Below, one piece after another: positions 1 to 8,360 of a stretch of 40,214 nt of DNA (its first letter is position 1; each line of letters begins with the position of its first letter). Origin of the DNA: JABSOG01 sp041583135 (lineage in GTDB: Bacteria > Pseudomonadota > Gammaproteobacteria > Enterobacterales > Alteromonadaceae); NCBI GenBank assembly GCA_041583135.1, contig JBFHGJ010000048.1, forward strand, positions 1 to 40,214. The letters are read 5' to 3'. Both the position numbers and the translations under genes were made by a program. The notes under the pieces are model-generated. The model was not told where the DNA came from, did no database searches, and worked only from the letters and a program-made list of their open reading frames with translations.

Positions 1-1
1 T

Positions 2-337
2 GTTGCCATGATCCTTATCGGCTTTTTTGGTGGCGTGGTTACCGCGTGGCTATCGGTCGGTGTTGGTGAAATACTGGTGCTGTATCTCATCTTTAGAGGT
101 TTTTGCACCACCATGTCAGTTGCCGCAGCGGTCACCGTCACTGCAATCACCGTATGGTCATCTGCCATCGAGCATTTCGTTTTCAATGATTTTGTGGTGT
201 GGAAGGTCGTTTTATTTGCAGGCCCTGGTGCCATCATCGGCGGCATACTGGCCCGCACCATTGCAGGCCGCATTACCACCAAATCACTTAAAGTCGTGCT
301 CGGCGCATGGATTTTCCTTATGGGGCTGGTGGCGTAA
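2..337 (+). CDS. TauE/SafE-family permease, C-terminal part (5' end outside window)
   Basis: The frame is open from the left edge, so only the last 112 codons are present. The visible protein is almost entirely hydrophobic, with about four membrane segments. The Gly-rich stretch GPGAIIGGILARTIAGRI followed by a final helix (VVLGAWIFLMGLVA) resembles the C-terminal repeat of TauE/SafE (DUF81) transporters, inner-membrane exporters of sulfite, sulfonate or related anions. Substrate cannot be read from this fragment. An ATG at position 8 lies inside the ongoing reading frame and is probably an internal Met. The gene converges with the minus-strand TPR gene at 503-1492. Confidence 0.6.
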   Translation, partial: VAMILIGFFGGVVTAWLSVGVGEILVLYLIFRGFCTTMSVAAAVTVTAITVWSSAIEHFVFNDFVVWKVVLFAGPGAIIGGILARTIAGRITTKSLKVVLGAWIFLMGLVA

Positions 338-351
338 ATAAAAAGGCAATT

Positions 352-368
352 GGTGTGCATAGCACACC
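352..368. repeat. Short perfect hairpin after the permease gene
   Basis: Arms GGTGTGC (352-358) and GCACACC (362-368) are perfectly complementary around a 3-nt loop, 15 nt after the permease stop. There is no adjacent T-run on the plus strand. On the minus strand a T-rich stretch follows after several bases, so it could help end transcription there. It is a weak terminator candidate at best. Confidence 0.35.
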
Positions 369-382
369 GCCGCCATTATGGC

Positions 383-440
383 TGTAGCGTGCGGATTTAT
401 CCGCGATAAAATTTGGTCGAGGCTAAAGCCTCAAACTACA
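383..440. repeat. REP/BIME-like double-hairpin element
   Basis: The 58-bp element is bounded by TGTAG (383-387) and CTACA (436-440). It holds two perfect internal hairpins, GCGGATTTATCCGC at 391-404 and GAGGCTAAAGCCTC at 419-432. Extragenic palindromes with a core of the type GCGGATTTATCCGC are widespread in gammaproteobacterial genomes. It sits between convergent genes, the usual place for REP elements. A 10-bp direct repeat AAAGGCAATT occurs at 342-351 and again at 440-449, at the element's right edge. Confidence 0.6.
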
Positions 441-502
441 AAGGCAATTAATGCAGTTCGTGCGCACCTTTTGAAATGCATATAGAGTCTTAACGAGCAC
501 GT

Positions 503-1492
503 CTATTGGGACTCATTTGAAGAAGCCACCTTAGCCAATTTCTTTGCTGTCAATTGATACATGGCATCATTTGCTTTGCCGCTATTTTTGAGAAACGTCA
601 GCGCCTGTTGATAGTATTCAACGGCCTTGTCGTTATCCTTAAGTCGTAGGTAAGTCTCGGCTGTATTTGACAGGAGCAAAACTTTGATGGTGTCGGTCCG
701 TTCGCCTGTTAGGTTAAAACGGGTCATTTGCAATCTGATATCAAGTTCTTGTTTATATTGTTTGTGCCGCTGATAAGTGTCAGCCAGCCTTTCCGCCACA
801 TTTAACTTGTTGCTATCTGCAATGTTTAATTGGAGCAATGCCCGGGCGCCATCAATAAACCATTGGCTGTCTTCTAAACTTGCGTAAAGCTGGGTTAGCG
901 TATCTGCACTATGGATAAGGTAGATATGCTGCGTAGGTGCTTTGCTGATTGCGGTTTTAAAATGCTCTAGGGCTTGGATCAGGTTGAGTTTGCTCTTGGC
1001 TATTTTTCCCAACATAAATTCAGCGAACGCCACTTTATCGTCGTCAGCGCCTCTCATCTGGCTAAAAGTTTCCTGAGCGATATCGGTATTGCCATCTGCC
1101 AGCGCTTCAATCAGTCGTTGCCGCTGGGCAATAGAAAAATAGTAGTGATTTTCATATACATAACGAGCAATAGATTGTAGTTCCTGGCTAAGGTTTTCTT
1201 TACGCTCTGGGTCTTTTGAGATTTTCCACTCAATCATCGCGAGATTGTTTCTTATTAGCCGTGCCTTATCTGCCTGCGCTGTAGCCTTTAGCGCTCGTTT
1301 GAGCGCGTGGTAGGTTTGCTGCAACTGCATTCTATCTTGTGCAAGGTGATAGGTTATTGGCGGTACTGGTTGAGACTGAACATAGCGGTCGTAACCTCTT
1401 TCAGCGCCAATGGCGACAATAGTCAACAACACGATGAATTTGACTAAGCGCACTGAAGGTAGGCGCTCAGACTTTTCTGCCCTTAATGCCAT
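503..1492 (-). CDS. Membrane-anchored TPR-like protein
   Basis: This 329-aa protein of unknown function begins at the ATG at 1492; a longer frame starts at TTG 1507. It has a basic N-terminus, one membrane segment at about residues 12-30 (LVKFIVLLTIVAIG) and a long helical region. The helical part contains TPR-like pairs, clearest near the C-terminus (TAETYLRLKDNDKAVEYYQQ, a typical Ala/Tyr-spaced TPR helix pair) and in the middle (LNLIQALEHFKTAISKAP). That suggests a periplasmic protein-interaction scaffold tethered to the inner membrane. It overlaps the preceding FG-GAP lipoprotein gene by 10 nt, so the two are probably translationally coupled and may work together at the envelope. Confidence 0.7.
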   Translation of the reverse strand: MALRAEKSERLPSVRLVKFIVLLTIVAIGAERGYDRYVQSQPVPPITYHLAQDRMQLQQTYHALKRALKATAQADKARLIRNNLAMIEWKISKDPERKENLSQELQSIARYVYENHYYFSIAQRQRLIEALADGNTDIAQETFSQMRGADDDKVAFAEFMLGKIAKSKLNLIQALEHFKTAISKAPTQHIYLIHSADTLTQLYASLEDSQWFIDGARALLQLNIADSNKLNVAERLADTYQRHKQYKQELDIRLQMTRFNLTGERTDTIKVLLLSNTAETYLRLKDNDKAVEYYQQALTFLKNSGKANDAMYQLTAKKLAKVASSNESQ

Positions 1493-4440
1493 TGGTTTTC
1501 GCCCCAAGCGAGGGTGTTATGGGGAATCAGTGGCAGTACGATGTCCTTGTCGGAGTCGCCGTCGATATCAAATAAGTGAATTTTAGGGTTGCCGTAAATG
1601 CCCATGGTATCAAGGTGTTGCTCTGAACTTTGGCTAAAGCTGCCATTGCCTGGGTTTTCAAGGGAAATGATTTTACCTGGACCATAGCAAAACAGGTCGT
1701 CGTCATTGTCGTTGTCCATGTCGATGACGGAGGCTCTGGCACATAGGCTGTCCAATTGCATATCGGCTGCCGCGTTGAAAATACCCTGCTCGCTGTTGAA
1801 AAAGAAGCTCCACTGGGTTTCCCAAGTGCTGTTGGGTTTAACGTGTTCAATAATGAGATCCATTCTGCCATTGCCATTAAAATCGCCTATCATCGGGCGT
1901 TGATTCAGGTTGCCATTGGCAAATGTGGTTTGATGCTGAGGAGTTATACGCCACTGATTTTGCTCAAAGCTGGAAAGGTAGGTGTTAACGGTGAGGGTAT
2001 TAGACCCATCTAGCAGCGTTAATATAATGTCATCAGCGCCATCTAAGTTAAGGTCTGCAACTTTGGCATCGACAAGCAGCAGGCGCTCGCCCGGCGCATC
2101 GGAGATGGCAATCTCTTGTATTGGCTGATCTTTCAAGAAGCGGCGCAAAATGAGGCTTAGCTGTGTCATTTCATGACTGTCAGGGTCATAACTGAAATGT
2201 CTTGAGATAGCAATAATCGCTTGTTTGTCACTTGCAACGTCGATTGCCGCCATATAATCAATGTATTCAAGAAGATTTTGAGTGTTGGTTCCTTTGTACA
2301 ATGACTGCTCTGAGGCAAAGCCAAGCGGTGCACTACTTAGCTGCTGGTATAAATTGATTTCGCCATAGCTGGCGGCAACGATGTCTTTTTTGCCATCAAG
2401 ATTGCTATCGATTAACGCAAGATGATCGTAACCGAAGTATGTTCTTGGCTTACTAAAAAGTAGGGTGGCATCCGGTAAGGTATTTGGGCTAATGGGACCT
2501 TGCCAGAGTTTAATGCCTTCGACACCTGCTGCTAAAAAGTCTTCATGGCCATCACCATCAATGTCGGCATTGTGCGTGGTGCTCACTTTTGAGAAGCCCG
2601 AGGTTTGTTTTGACAGGGTGATGGCTTTTTGTTGATAGCCAGATGGTAGTGAAGATGCGTCAAGATAATAAAACTGGTCTTTATACTTTAGGCTGAGCGC
2701 TATTTCTAAGTCGTCATCTTGGTCTAGATTAACCACATCGATACTATCATAAGCCCCAACGGCATAGGCAATGCCAATGCGTTTAAAAGCACTTGTGCCT
2801 ATCCCGCTAAAAGCGAAGATGGTGTTGCCGTTACTTGGCTCTCCGGGATTGTTTGGGTTTGGTCTACCCGTTCTGTCAATGACAATGAGCTCTTTTACAC
2901 CGTCTTGATTGATGTCTTGCATATCGGCGTTGGCAATCACTCTGGTGTCGTCAATCATATGCGCTTGATATTGCCGAGATTGCTGGCTCAAATAATAATG
3001 AATATCATTAAGCCCGTTGTCGGTGACGAGTAAATCGGTTTTGCCGTCAAGGTTGAAGTCAGTGGCAAAGATGGCTGTCGGCTGTTTAGACTCGGCAATC
3101 AATTGTGCAGGTTCAAACTGACCATTACCTAAGCCCCAATGTATTTTTAAATTATCAGCATAGCTTGCCATGGCAAAGTCGAGCTTGCCGTCATGGTCTA
3201 AATCTTCAAACAACCATTGGGTTTTTCTCACGCCGATTGGATTGCTTGGTACTATGGCAAGTTGCACGGGCGCAGCAAATTGGCCGGCACCTTGGTTGGC
3301 ATACCAATAGATGACTCTATTGGCGTTGATCACAATATCTTCTACGCCATCGCCGTTGACATCGGCGGTTGTTACATCAACAATTTTGCGCTCAGTTTCA
3401 TCTATCCAGTGAACTTGAGGCGTTTGGGGTTCGGTGAGGTCAATCCAACCGACACCTTTGCCTGCATAACCTCCGACAATCACCTCCGGTGTGCCATCTA
3501 GGTTGATATCGAGTTTAGCTAAGGTTGCGGGGCTGTCGTGATTGTCTGAGTTGACGATAGTGGCTAATTTTACTGGTGGTAGAGCAAAAGTGCCGTCACC
3601 TTGGTTTTTATACCAGTAAATGGCCGGTGCGGTGGCATCTGCGTGTTGAATAGCGATGATATCGATATCGCCATCTTTATCCCAATCGGCATAAATCGGT
3701 GAATGGGGCTTTAAGGTAATACTCTGGCTATCAATAAGTGCCTGCGGCTTGCCAGAAAATTGCAGCATGTTTTCTATCGACTCTGTCACTTCCAATTCGC
3801 TGCTTTGCTGTTCGTTGTCGGTGGCGGTTGCCCTAAAAGTAATGCTTTGGGCATCGACAACGGTTGGCGGGATAAAAGTGAGCGAGGTTTGTGTGGTCGA
3901 AACAATTTCAACTGTAGGGCCTGAGAGTTGTTGCCACTGAACATCACTTATCGTGCCATCATCGCTTAAGTTCAATTTAACCGTTGAGGTACGGCCTTCT
4001 TTAATCTCTGTACTGACCAATTCGATTTGTGGCGCTTCATTTACCGGCATGACCGTGGTGGTATATTCGGCTGTTGCGCTTTGGTTGTCGGTGGTGGTTA
4101 CCGACAGTTTAAAAGTGAGCGTTTGTGGTCCGTCAAAAATCAATACCGTAGGGGTGGTGAAGCTTAGTTCACTACTGTTGCTTTGCGCTATTGCTACCGT
4201 CGGACCACTAACTTGCGTCCAAGAATATTGGCTGATGGTATCAGGGCTTATTACCTGCGAGGTAATGGTGACCGTCGTTTGCTCATTGACTTGCTCAGGC
4301 CCTGACAAGGCAATTTGGGCTGGTGGGTTATTGTCATTGGGTGGTGTGGTTGTTTGGCTGGAAGTGCCGCCGCCACACGCTTGAACGGTTAAACATAACG
4401 CCACGACAGCGCCTAATCGGCACGACTTGAATTGAACCAT
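1483..4440 (-). CDS. Lipoprotein with Ig/PKD-like domains and VCBS/FG-GAP repeats
   Basis: A 985-aa envelope protein. I chose the ATG at 4440 because AAGGAG lies 6 nt upstream and it gives a clean signal sequence ending in VQAC-GGG (lipid Cys at residue 22). The longer frame uses TTG at 4497. After a Thr/Pro-rich linker come two Ig/PKD-like domains (each with a QxSGPTV motif). Then follows a long beta-propeller region with at least 13 calcium-type D-x-[DN]-x-[DN]-x-x-[DE] motifs, such as DWDKDGDIDII, DVNGDGVEDIV and DLDHDGKLDFA. These are integrin-like FG-GAP/VCBS repeats, usually extracellular and involved in binding or adhesion. It lies 99 nt downstream of two kinase genes and overlaps the TPR gene. 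The ligand is unknown. Confidence 0.8.
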   Translation of the reverse strand: MVQFKSCRLGAVVALCLTVQACGGGTSSQTTTPPNDNNPPAQIALSGPEQVNEQTTVTITSQVISPDTISQYSWTQVSGPTVAIAQSNSSELSFTTPTVLIFDGPQTLTFKLSVTTTDNQSATAEYTTTVMPVNEAPQIELVSTEIKEGRTSTVKLNLSDDGTISDVQWQQLSGPTVEIVSTTQTSLTFIPPTVVDAQSITFRATATDNEQQSSELEVTESIENMLQFSGKPQALIDSQSITLKPHSPIYADWDKDGDIDIIAIQHADATAPAIYWYKNQGDGTFALPPVKLATIVNSDNHDSPATLAKLDINLDGTPEVIVGGYAGKGVGWIDLTEPQTPQVHWIDETERKIVDVTTADVNGDGVEDIVINANRVIYWYANQGAGQFAAPVQLAIVPSNPIGVRKTQWLFEDLDHDGKLDFAMASYADNLKIHWGLGNGQFEPAQLIAESKQPTAIFATDFNLDGKTDLLVTDNGLNDIHYYLSQQSRQYQAHMIDDTRVIANADMQDINQDGVKELIVIDRTGRPNPNNPGEPSNGNTIFAFSGIGTSAFKRIGIAYAVGAYDSIDVVNLDQDDDLEIALSLKYKDQFYYLDASSLPSGYQQKAITLSKQTSGFSKVSTTHNADIDGDGHEDFLAAGVEGIKLWQGPISPNTLPDATLLFSKPRTYFGYDHLALIDSNLDGKKDIVAASYGEINLYQQLSSAPLGFASEQSLYKGTNTQNLLEYIDYMAAIDVASDKQAIIAISRHFSYDPDSHEMTQLSLILRRFLKDQPIQEIAISDAPGERLLLVDAKVADLNLDGADDIILTLLDGSNTLTVNTYLSSFEQNQWRITPQHQTTFANGNLNQRPMIGDFNGNGRMDLIIEHVKPNSTWETQWSFFFNSEQGIFNAAADMQLDSLCARASVIDMDNDNDDDLFCYGPGKIISLENPGNGSFSQSSEQHLDTMGIYGNPKIHLFDIDGDSDKDIVLPLIPHNTLAWGENQWH

Positions 4441-4539
4441 TTGTATCTCCTTAAATACGACTAAACCTTGCTTTTTGTGATAATCCCAAGCGAGCAACTT
4501 GATATATGGCCGTCATCTTATTATGTATTCACTAAATGC

Positions 4540-5769
4540 TCAATCCCGTCGCTGCGCAAATGTGATCTCAAAACGCGTGCCGCTACCTAGTTCGCTATCA
4601 CATTCAATCGTGCCGCCGAGCTGCTCGTTGATAAGGTTTTTAACAATGTACAAACCCAGCCCCGAGCCGCCTTCACCCATCTTGGTGGTGTAATACTTCT
4701 CAAATATGTGTGCTTTGGTATCTGACCCCATGCCTTTGCCGTTGTCTTGTAGTCGTATGTGAACATTGTTGTTTACAGCGGTAGCATCAATGTGAATGTG
4801 GCCGGGTTGATCTGGGCCAAATGCATGAGTCAGAGCGTTATTGACGAGATTAACTAAAACTTGGGATAGGGCGCCTGAAGGGGCTTTGAGGTAAATATCG
4901 TCCTGGCAGCTGATCTCAATTGATTGGCGGGTGCGTTTAATTTTAGGCGTTAAAATGTGAATAATGTTTTGCAAAAATGGCTTGAGTTCAAACTCGGTAA
5001 CCGCTGCTGAAAATTCACCGACGACAACCTGCTTAAAACTGTCAACCAACTTATTGGCGGCGCCAATGCTCGATAACACGATATCAAAGGTATCTGAGGC
5101 GCTTTCTAAGTATGCCTTGAGCGCTGATTTTGACAGCTTGCCATCCATCAAATTCATTGTCAGTTTTTGATTTTTGTCGGCCAGTGATGAAATGGCGGTG
5201 TTTGAAATGCCAAGAGGTGTGCCTAGCTCATGGGTTAGTTCGCCCACCAGCTCGCCTAAATGGCTGAGCTTTTCAGTGCGTTCCAACTGTTCGTCTTTGA
5301 TCTGAGCGAGGCGTTCCAAATCAACGTTCTGGGTGCGTAGCTGTGCGATAAGGTCATCTCTGATGGTCATCAGTTTACGCAGTTGTAGGTGAGTGAGCAC
5401 TCGCGCACAAAGTTCTTCTTGGCGTATCGGCTTGGTCACATAATCGACGGCGCCGATTTGAAAGGCTTGTACAATGTCTGATACATCAACTCTGCCGGTG
5501 ACAAAAATGACTGGAATTTCCCGCAGATCATGAAGCGACTTTATGCGGCGACAGGTTTCAAAGCCATCGAGGCCGGGCATCATCACATCAAGCAAAATCA
5601 AATCTGGTTGATACAGGCTGGCAATGCGAATTGCCTTTTCACCATCAAACGCAAAAGAGACATCAAACCCTTCTTTTTCCAAAATACTGGTGATCAGTTC
5701 CAAGTTCTCTTTTTTATCGTCTACCACCAAAATTTTACTGCCGACGGTATTGACGGGTTCATTTGACAC
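4540..5769 (-). CDS. Response-regulator/histidine-kinase hybrid (REC-HATPase)
   Basis: A 409-aa soluble signalling protein. The start is GTG at 5769, supported by a near-perfect AAGGAGGT about 6 nt upstream. Residues about 12-125 form a receiver domain (VDDKKEN; phospho-acceptor Asp in LLDVMMPGLDG; conserved Lys in YVTKPI). A coiled-coil linker leads to a histidine box HELGTPLG and then a GHKL ATPase domain (N box NLVNNALTHAF, G1 DNGKGMG, G2 GGSGLGLYI). REC placed before the kinase core suggests that phosphorylation of REC, possibly by the neighbouring 808-aa kinase, controls the kinase. Its 5' end overlaps that kinase gene by 11 nt, so the two are almost certainly co-translated. No membrane segment is seen. 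Confidence 0.85.
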   Translation of the reverse strand: MSNEPVNTVGSKILVVDDKKENLELITSILEKEGFDVSFAFDGEKAIRIASLYQPDLILLDVMMPGLDGFETCRRIKSLHDLREIPVIFVTGRVDVSDIVQAFQIGAVDYVTKPIRQEELCARVLTHLQLRKLMTIRDDLIAQLRTQNVDLERLAQIKDEQLERTEKLSHLGELVGELTHELGTPLGISNTAISSLADKNQKLTMNLMDGKLSKSALKAYLESASDTFDIVLSSIGAANKLVDSFKQVVVGEFSAAVTEFELKPFLQNIIHILTPKIKRTRQSIEISCQDDIYLKAPSGALSQVLVNLVNNALTHAFGPDQPGHIHIDATAVNNNVHIRLQDNGKGMGSDTKAHIFEKYYTTKMGEGGSGLGLYIVKNLINEQLGGTIECDSELGSGTRFEITFAQRRD

Positions 5770-8185
5770 GACCTACCTCCTTTAGGGCGTCAATAAAACC
5801 GTCCATATCATAGTTCTCTACATAGGCCAGTAAGTGATAGCCCAATGGTTTGTTGTGAGTATCGGTTAATAGCTGCTTCTCGATATATTCTTTGACAAAA
5901 GACAGCCGGTTTAGCTCTGCCGCCATTTGCAACTGCTCAAAGGCGTCGTCGCTGAGCTGATATTCGCTAAGCTTGACCGGTGAATCTTGCGGTGGTTGAT
6001 CTGCCGGCGCCAGCTCTATCTGTTCAAACTTATTCTGACCAAAGTCGAGCAGACAGTTGTAGATATCTGAAAACAAAAAAGGTTTGGGTATGAAAACATC
6101 AAAGCCAAGGTCGATGTAATATTGAATTTCATGAGCAAGGCTAAAAGCCGAAATGGCAACGCAAACAAGCGCAGGTTGATTCACCTCCTTGCGGATCACA
6201 TCAATGGCTTCATCGCCACGCATTACCGGCATCAAAATATCCATAAACACGATATCGAATGTCATATTTTTGATTTTTTCAATCGCTTCTTTACCGTCTA
6301 CGGCGTAAAACACGTCAATGTTGATCTCTTGCAATAATCGACCGAGTACATCGCGGTTGGCTTCGATATCATCGACCACCAAGGCCTTATAGATTTGTCC
6401 GGGCTTTAAGCGAATGTTTTGCACCTCAGGGGGCTTAACCGACTCGACGCCTTCAAGACAGGGCTCAAGGGGAATGGTCAGCATAAATGTAGAGCCTTGG
6501 CCCAGTTGTGACTCAACGACAACTTTGCCGTCCATTAGCTCAACTTGTTTATCGGAGATGGCCAAACCGAGACCGGTACCGCCTTTATCCATACCAGCTT
6601 TACCTTGAGCAAAGTTGGTAAACAGGTTATCAAGCTCTGTCGTACTCATGCCCGGCCCGCTGTCTTTAACCTCTAGTTGGTAGACATGGGGGCTACTTTG
6701 GCTAAGTGTCATACGGACAAAGCCGCTGTCGGTAAACTTGACGGCATTACCGAGTAGGTTGATTAACACTTGACGCAACTTACCCTGATCGCCATACACC
6801 GGCAGATGCTGCTCAAGTTGGTTGATAAACTGCCACTTCAGGGACTTTTGTTCGCAGCGAAATGAAAACATTTGCCCGACATCTTCCAGTAGCGCACCTA
6901 AATCGAAAGCCGATATTTTTAGCTCCATCGCCCCGGCTTCAATTTTTGAGATCTCCAACACATCGTTGATGATCTCCATCAGGTGGTTACCGGCTTTGTC
7001 GATTTTAAACAGGGTTTCTTTTTGTGCTTCGCTGGCCTCCGGCGCTCTGATGAGCAGTTGGGTAAAGCCCAAAATGGCGTTCATTGGGGTGCGGATCTCA
7101 TGGCTCATATTGGCCAAAAATTGACTTTTGGCTTGGCTGGCCTGTTCGGCTTTTTGTTTTTCAACCGACAGCTCTTTGGTGCGTAATGCCACCTTGGCCT
7201 CGAGGTCGCTGTTGAGTGTTGAAAGTGACAGTTGTAAAGACAAATTGGCGCTGGCTATTTCAACATAATGACCAAAAATATCGAGAAGTTGTTGCTGTTG
7301 TCTGTCTATTTCTTCTTGATTATCAATGGCTAAGAACAACTGGTGTGGTGATTTGCTATCGCGCACTGGCAACAACGCAAGATGGTGAGAAAATTGATTA
7401 TTTTGCTGGTGGCTGAGTGCCAGCAGCTCGGCAAATTGTTCGAGCCAATGTGGCGGGTCATCAATGTTGTTTGAGTGATGCAAAAATGCCGGTTCATCAG
7501 CGGCAAGGTCGAGTAGGGCATAATAAACCGGTTGCGGATTATAAAGTTTACCAAGGGGCAATAATGTTGCCAGCTCTTTGCGCAAATGCTCAAAAAATTG
7601 CACAAAATTGGTGGCGGTGAGTAATTGTTCCGAGTGGGCCATGATCTTAGAAAGTGCCTGGCGATAGCTCTCGGTACGGATCAGTTCGGCATATCCCCTA
7701 AGCGCGGCGATCACCGTCGTGCAGAGCTTATCTTTGCTCAGCTCGGTTTTGTTTTTATAGTCATTAATGTCGTAATCAAGAATAATTTCAGCTTCAGGGG
7801 CATAGCCGGGTTGACCGGTACGCAAAATGATACGGGTGAGATGATTGTCAACGTCTTCACGAATGGCCTTAGCCACCTCAAGGCCAGCGGTTTGGGTTTC
7901 CATCACCACATCCAACAAGACCAGTGCGATATCTGGGGTGTTTTTGACCAGCTCAATGGCTTCAGGGCCATTGTGGGCATGTAAAAAAGCCAGTGGTTTG
8001 TTTTCAAATGTGAGTTCAGATATTGCAAACTTGGTGACTTGATGAATACCGGGTTCGTCATCGACGATAAGAACCTTCCAAGGGGGGAGTGTGTTGCTGA
8101 TTTGCTCATCTTCTTCGTCGGCAAAAAACAAATCGTCGTCATCGCCGAGGAAGTCATCTTCATCTTCTAAAAAGTCGGTTGTCAT
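5759..8185 (-). CDS. Hybrid histidine kinase REC-DUF3369-HisKA-HATPase-REC
   Basis: An 808-aa cytoplasmic hybrid kinase; the first ATG is at 8185 and a TTG lies 9 nt further upstream, neither with a convincing ribosome-binding site. The N-terminus is strikingly acidic (DEDDFLGDDDDLFF). Next come a receiver domain (VLIVDDEPG; Asp in LVLLDVVM), a middle region that fits DUF3369, a HisKA box (SHEIRTPMNAILGF), a GHKL ATPase (NLLGNAVKFTD, DSGPGMS, GGTGLGLAI) and a second receiver (VVDDIEANR; Asp in DIVFMDILMP). REC-DUF3369 kinases are typically phosphorelay hubs without a membrane sensor. It is the first gene of the minus-strand signalling operon and is divergent from glmU. Confidence 0.85.
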   Translation of the reverse strand: MTTDFLEDEDDFLGDDDDLFFADEEDEQISNTLPPWKVLIVDDEPGIHQVTKFAISELTFENKPLAFLHAHNGPEAIELVKNTPDIALVLLDVVMETQTAGLEVAKAIREDVDNHLTRIILRTGQPGYAPEAEIILDYDINDYKNKTELSKDKLCTTVIAALRGYAELIRTESYRQALSKIMAHSEQLLTATNFVQFFEHLRKELATLLPLGKLYNPQPVYYALLDLAADEPAFLHHSNNIDDPPHWLEQFAELLALSHQQNNQFSHHLALLPVRDSKSPHQLFLAIDNQEEIDRQQQQLLDIFGHYVEIASANLSLQLSLSTLNSDLEAKVALRTKELSVEKQKAEQASQAKSQFLANMSHEIRTPMNAILGFTQLLIRAPEASEAQKETLFKIDKAGNHLMEIINDVLEISKIEAGAMELKISAFDLGALLEDVGQMFSFRCEQKSLKWQFINQLEQHLPVYGDQGKLRQVLINLLGNAVKFTDSGFVRMTLSQSSPHVYQLEVKDSGPGMSTTELDNLFTNFAQGKAGMDKGGTGLGLAISDKQVELMDGKVVVESQLGQGSTFMLTIPLEPCLEGVESVKPPEVQNIRLKPGQIYKALVVDDIEANRDVLGRLLQEINIDVFYAVDGKEAIEKIKNMTFDIVFMDILMPVMRGDEAIDVIRKEVNQPALVCVAISAFSLAHEIQYYIDLGFDVFIPKPFLFSDIYNCLLDFGQNKFEQIELAPADQPPQDSPVKLSEYQLSDDAFEQLQMAAELNRLSFVKEYIEKQLLTDTHNKPLGYHLLAYVENYDMDGFIDALKEVGRVK

Positions 8186-8360
8186 CCTGCACAATCGTCG
8201 TTAACTAAATTTAATTCTTTGAGTGTAGGAGAAAATGCCTATAGTGACCAAAATTATAGCGTTTAATGCGCTAAAATTCTCTTTCTAGGCTGGAGAAGCG
8301 CGCCAAACTTACGTAAAATGCTGACTTTATCAAATTCCAAAAATAGTTTCAGGCGCATTA

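Noticed and set aside
342..449. AAAGGCAATT direct repeat as a target-site duplication of a transposon
   Set aside because: The left copy lies 31 nt away from the REP-like ends, and no transposase or insertion-sequence inverted repeats are present.
3953..4384. 143-codon open frame opposite the FG-GAP gene
   Set aside because: It is antisense to conserved Ig-like coding sequence, has no ribosome-binding site, and its protein looks like low-complexity shadow sequence.
1483..4497. Longer frame for the FG-GAP lipoprotein starting at 4497
   Set aside because: It begins at TTG without a ribosome-binding site; ATG 4440 has AAGGAG at the right distance and starts a lipoprotein signal.
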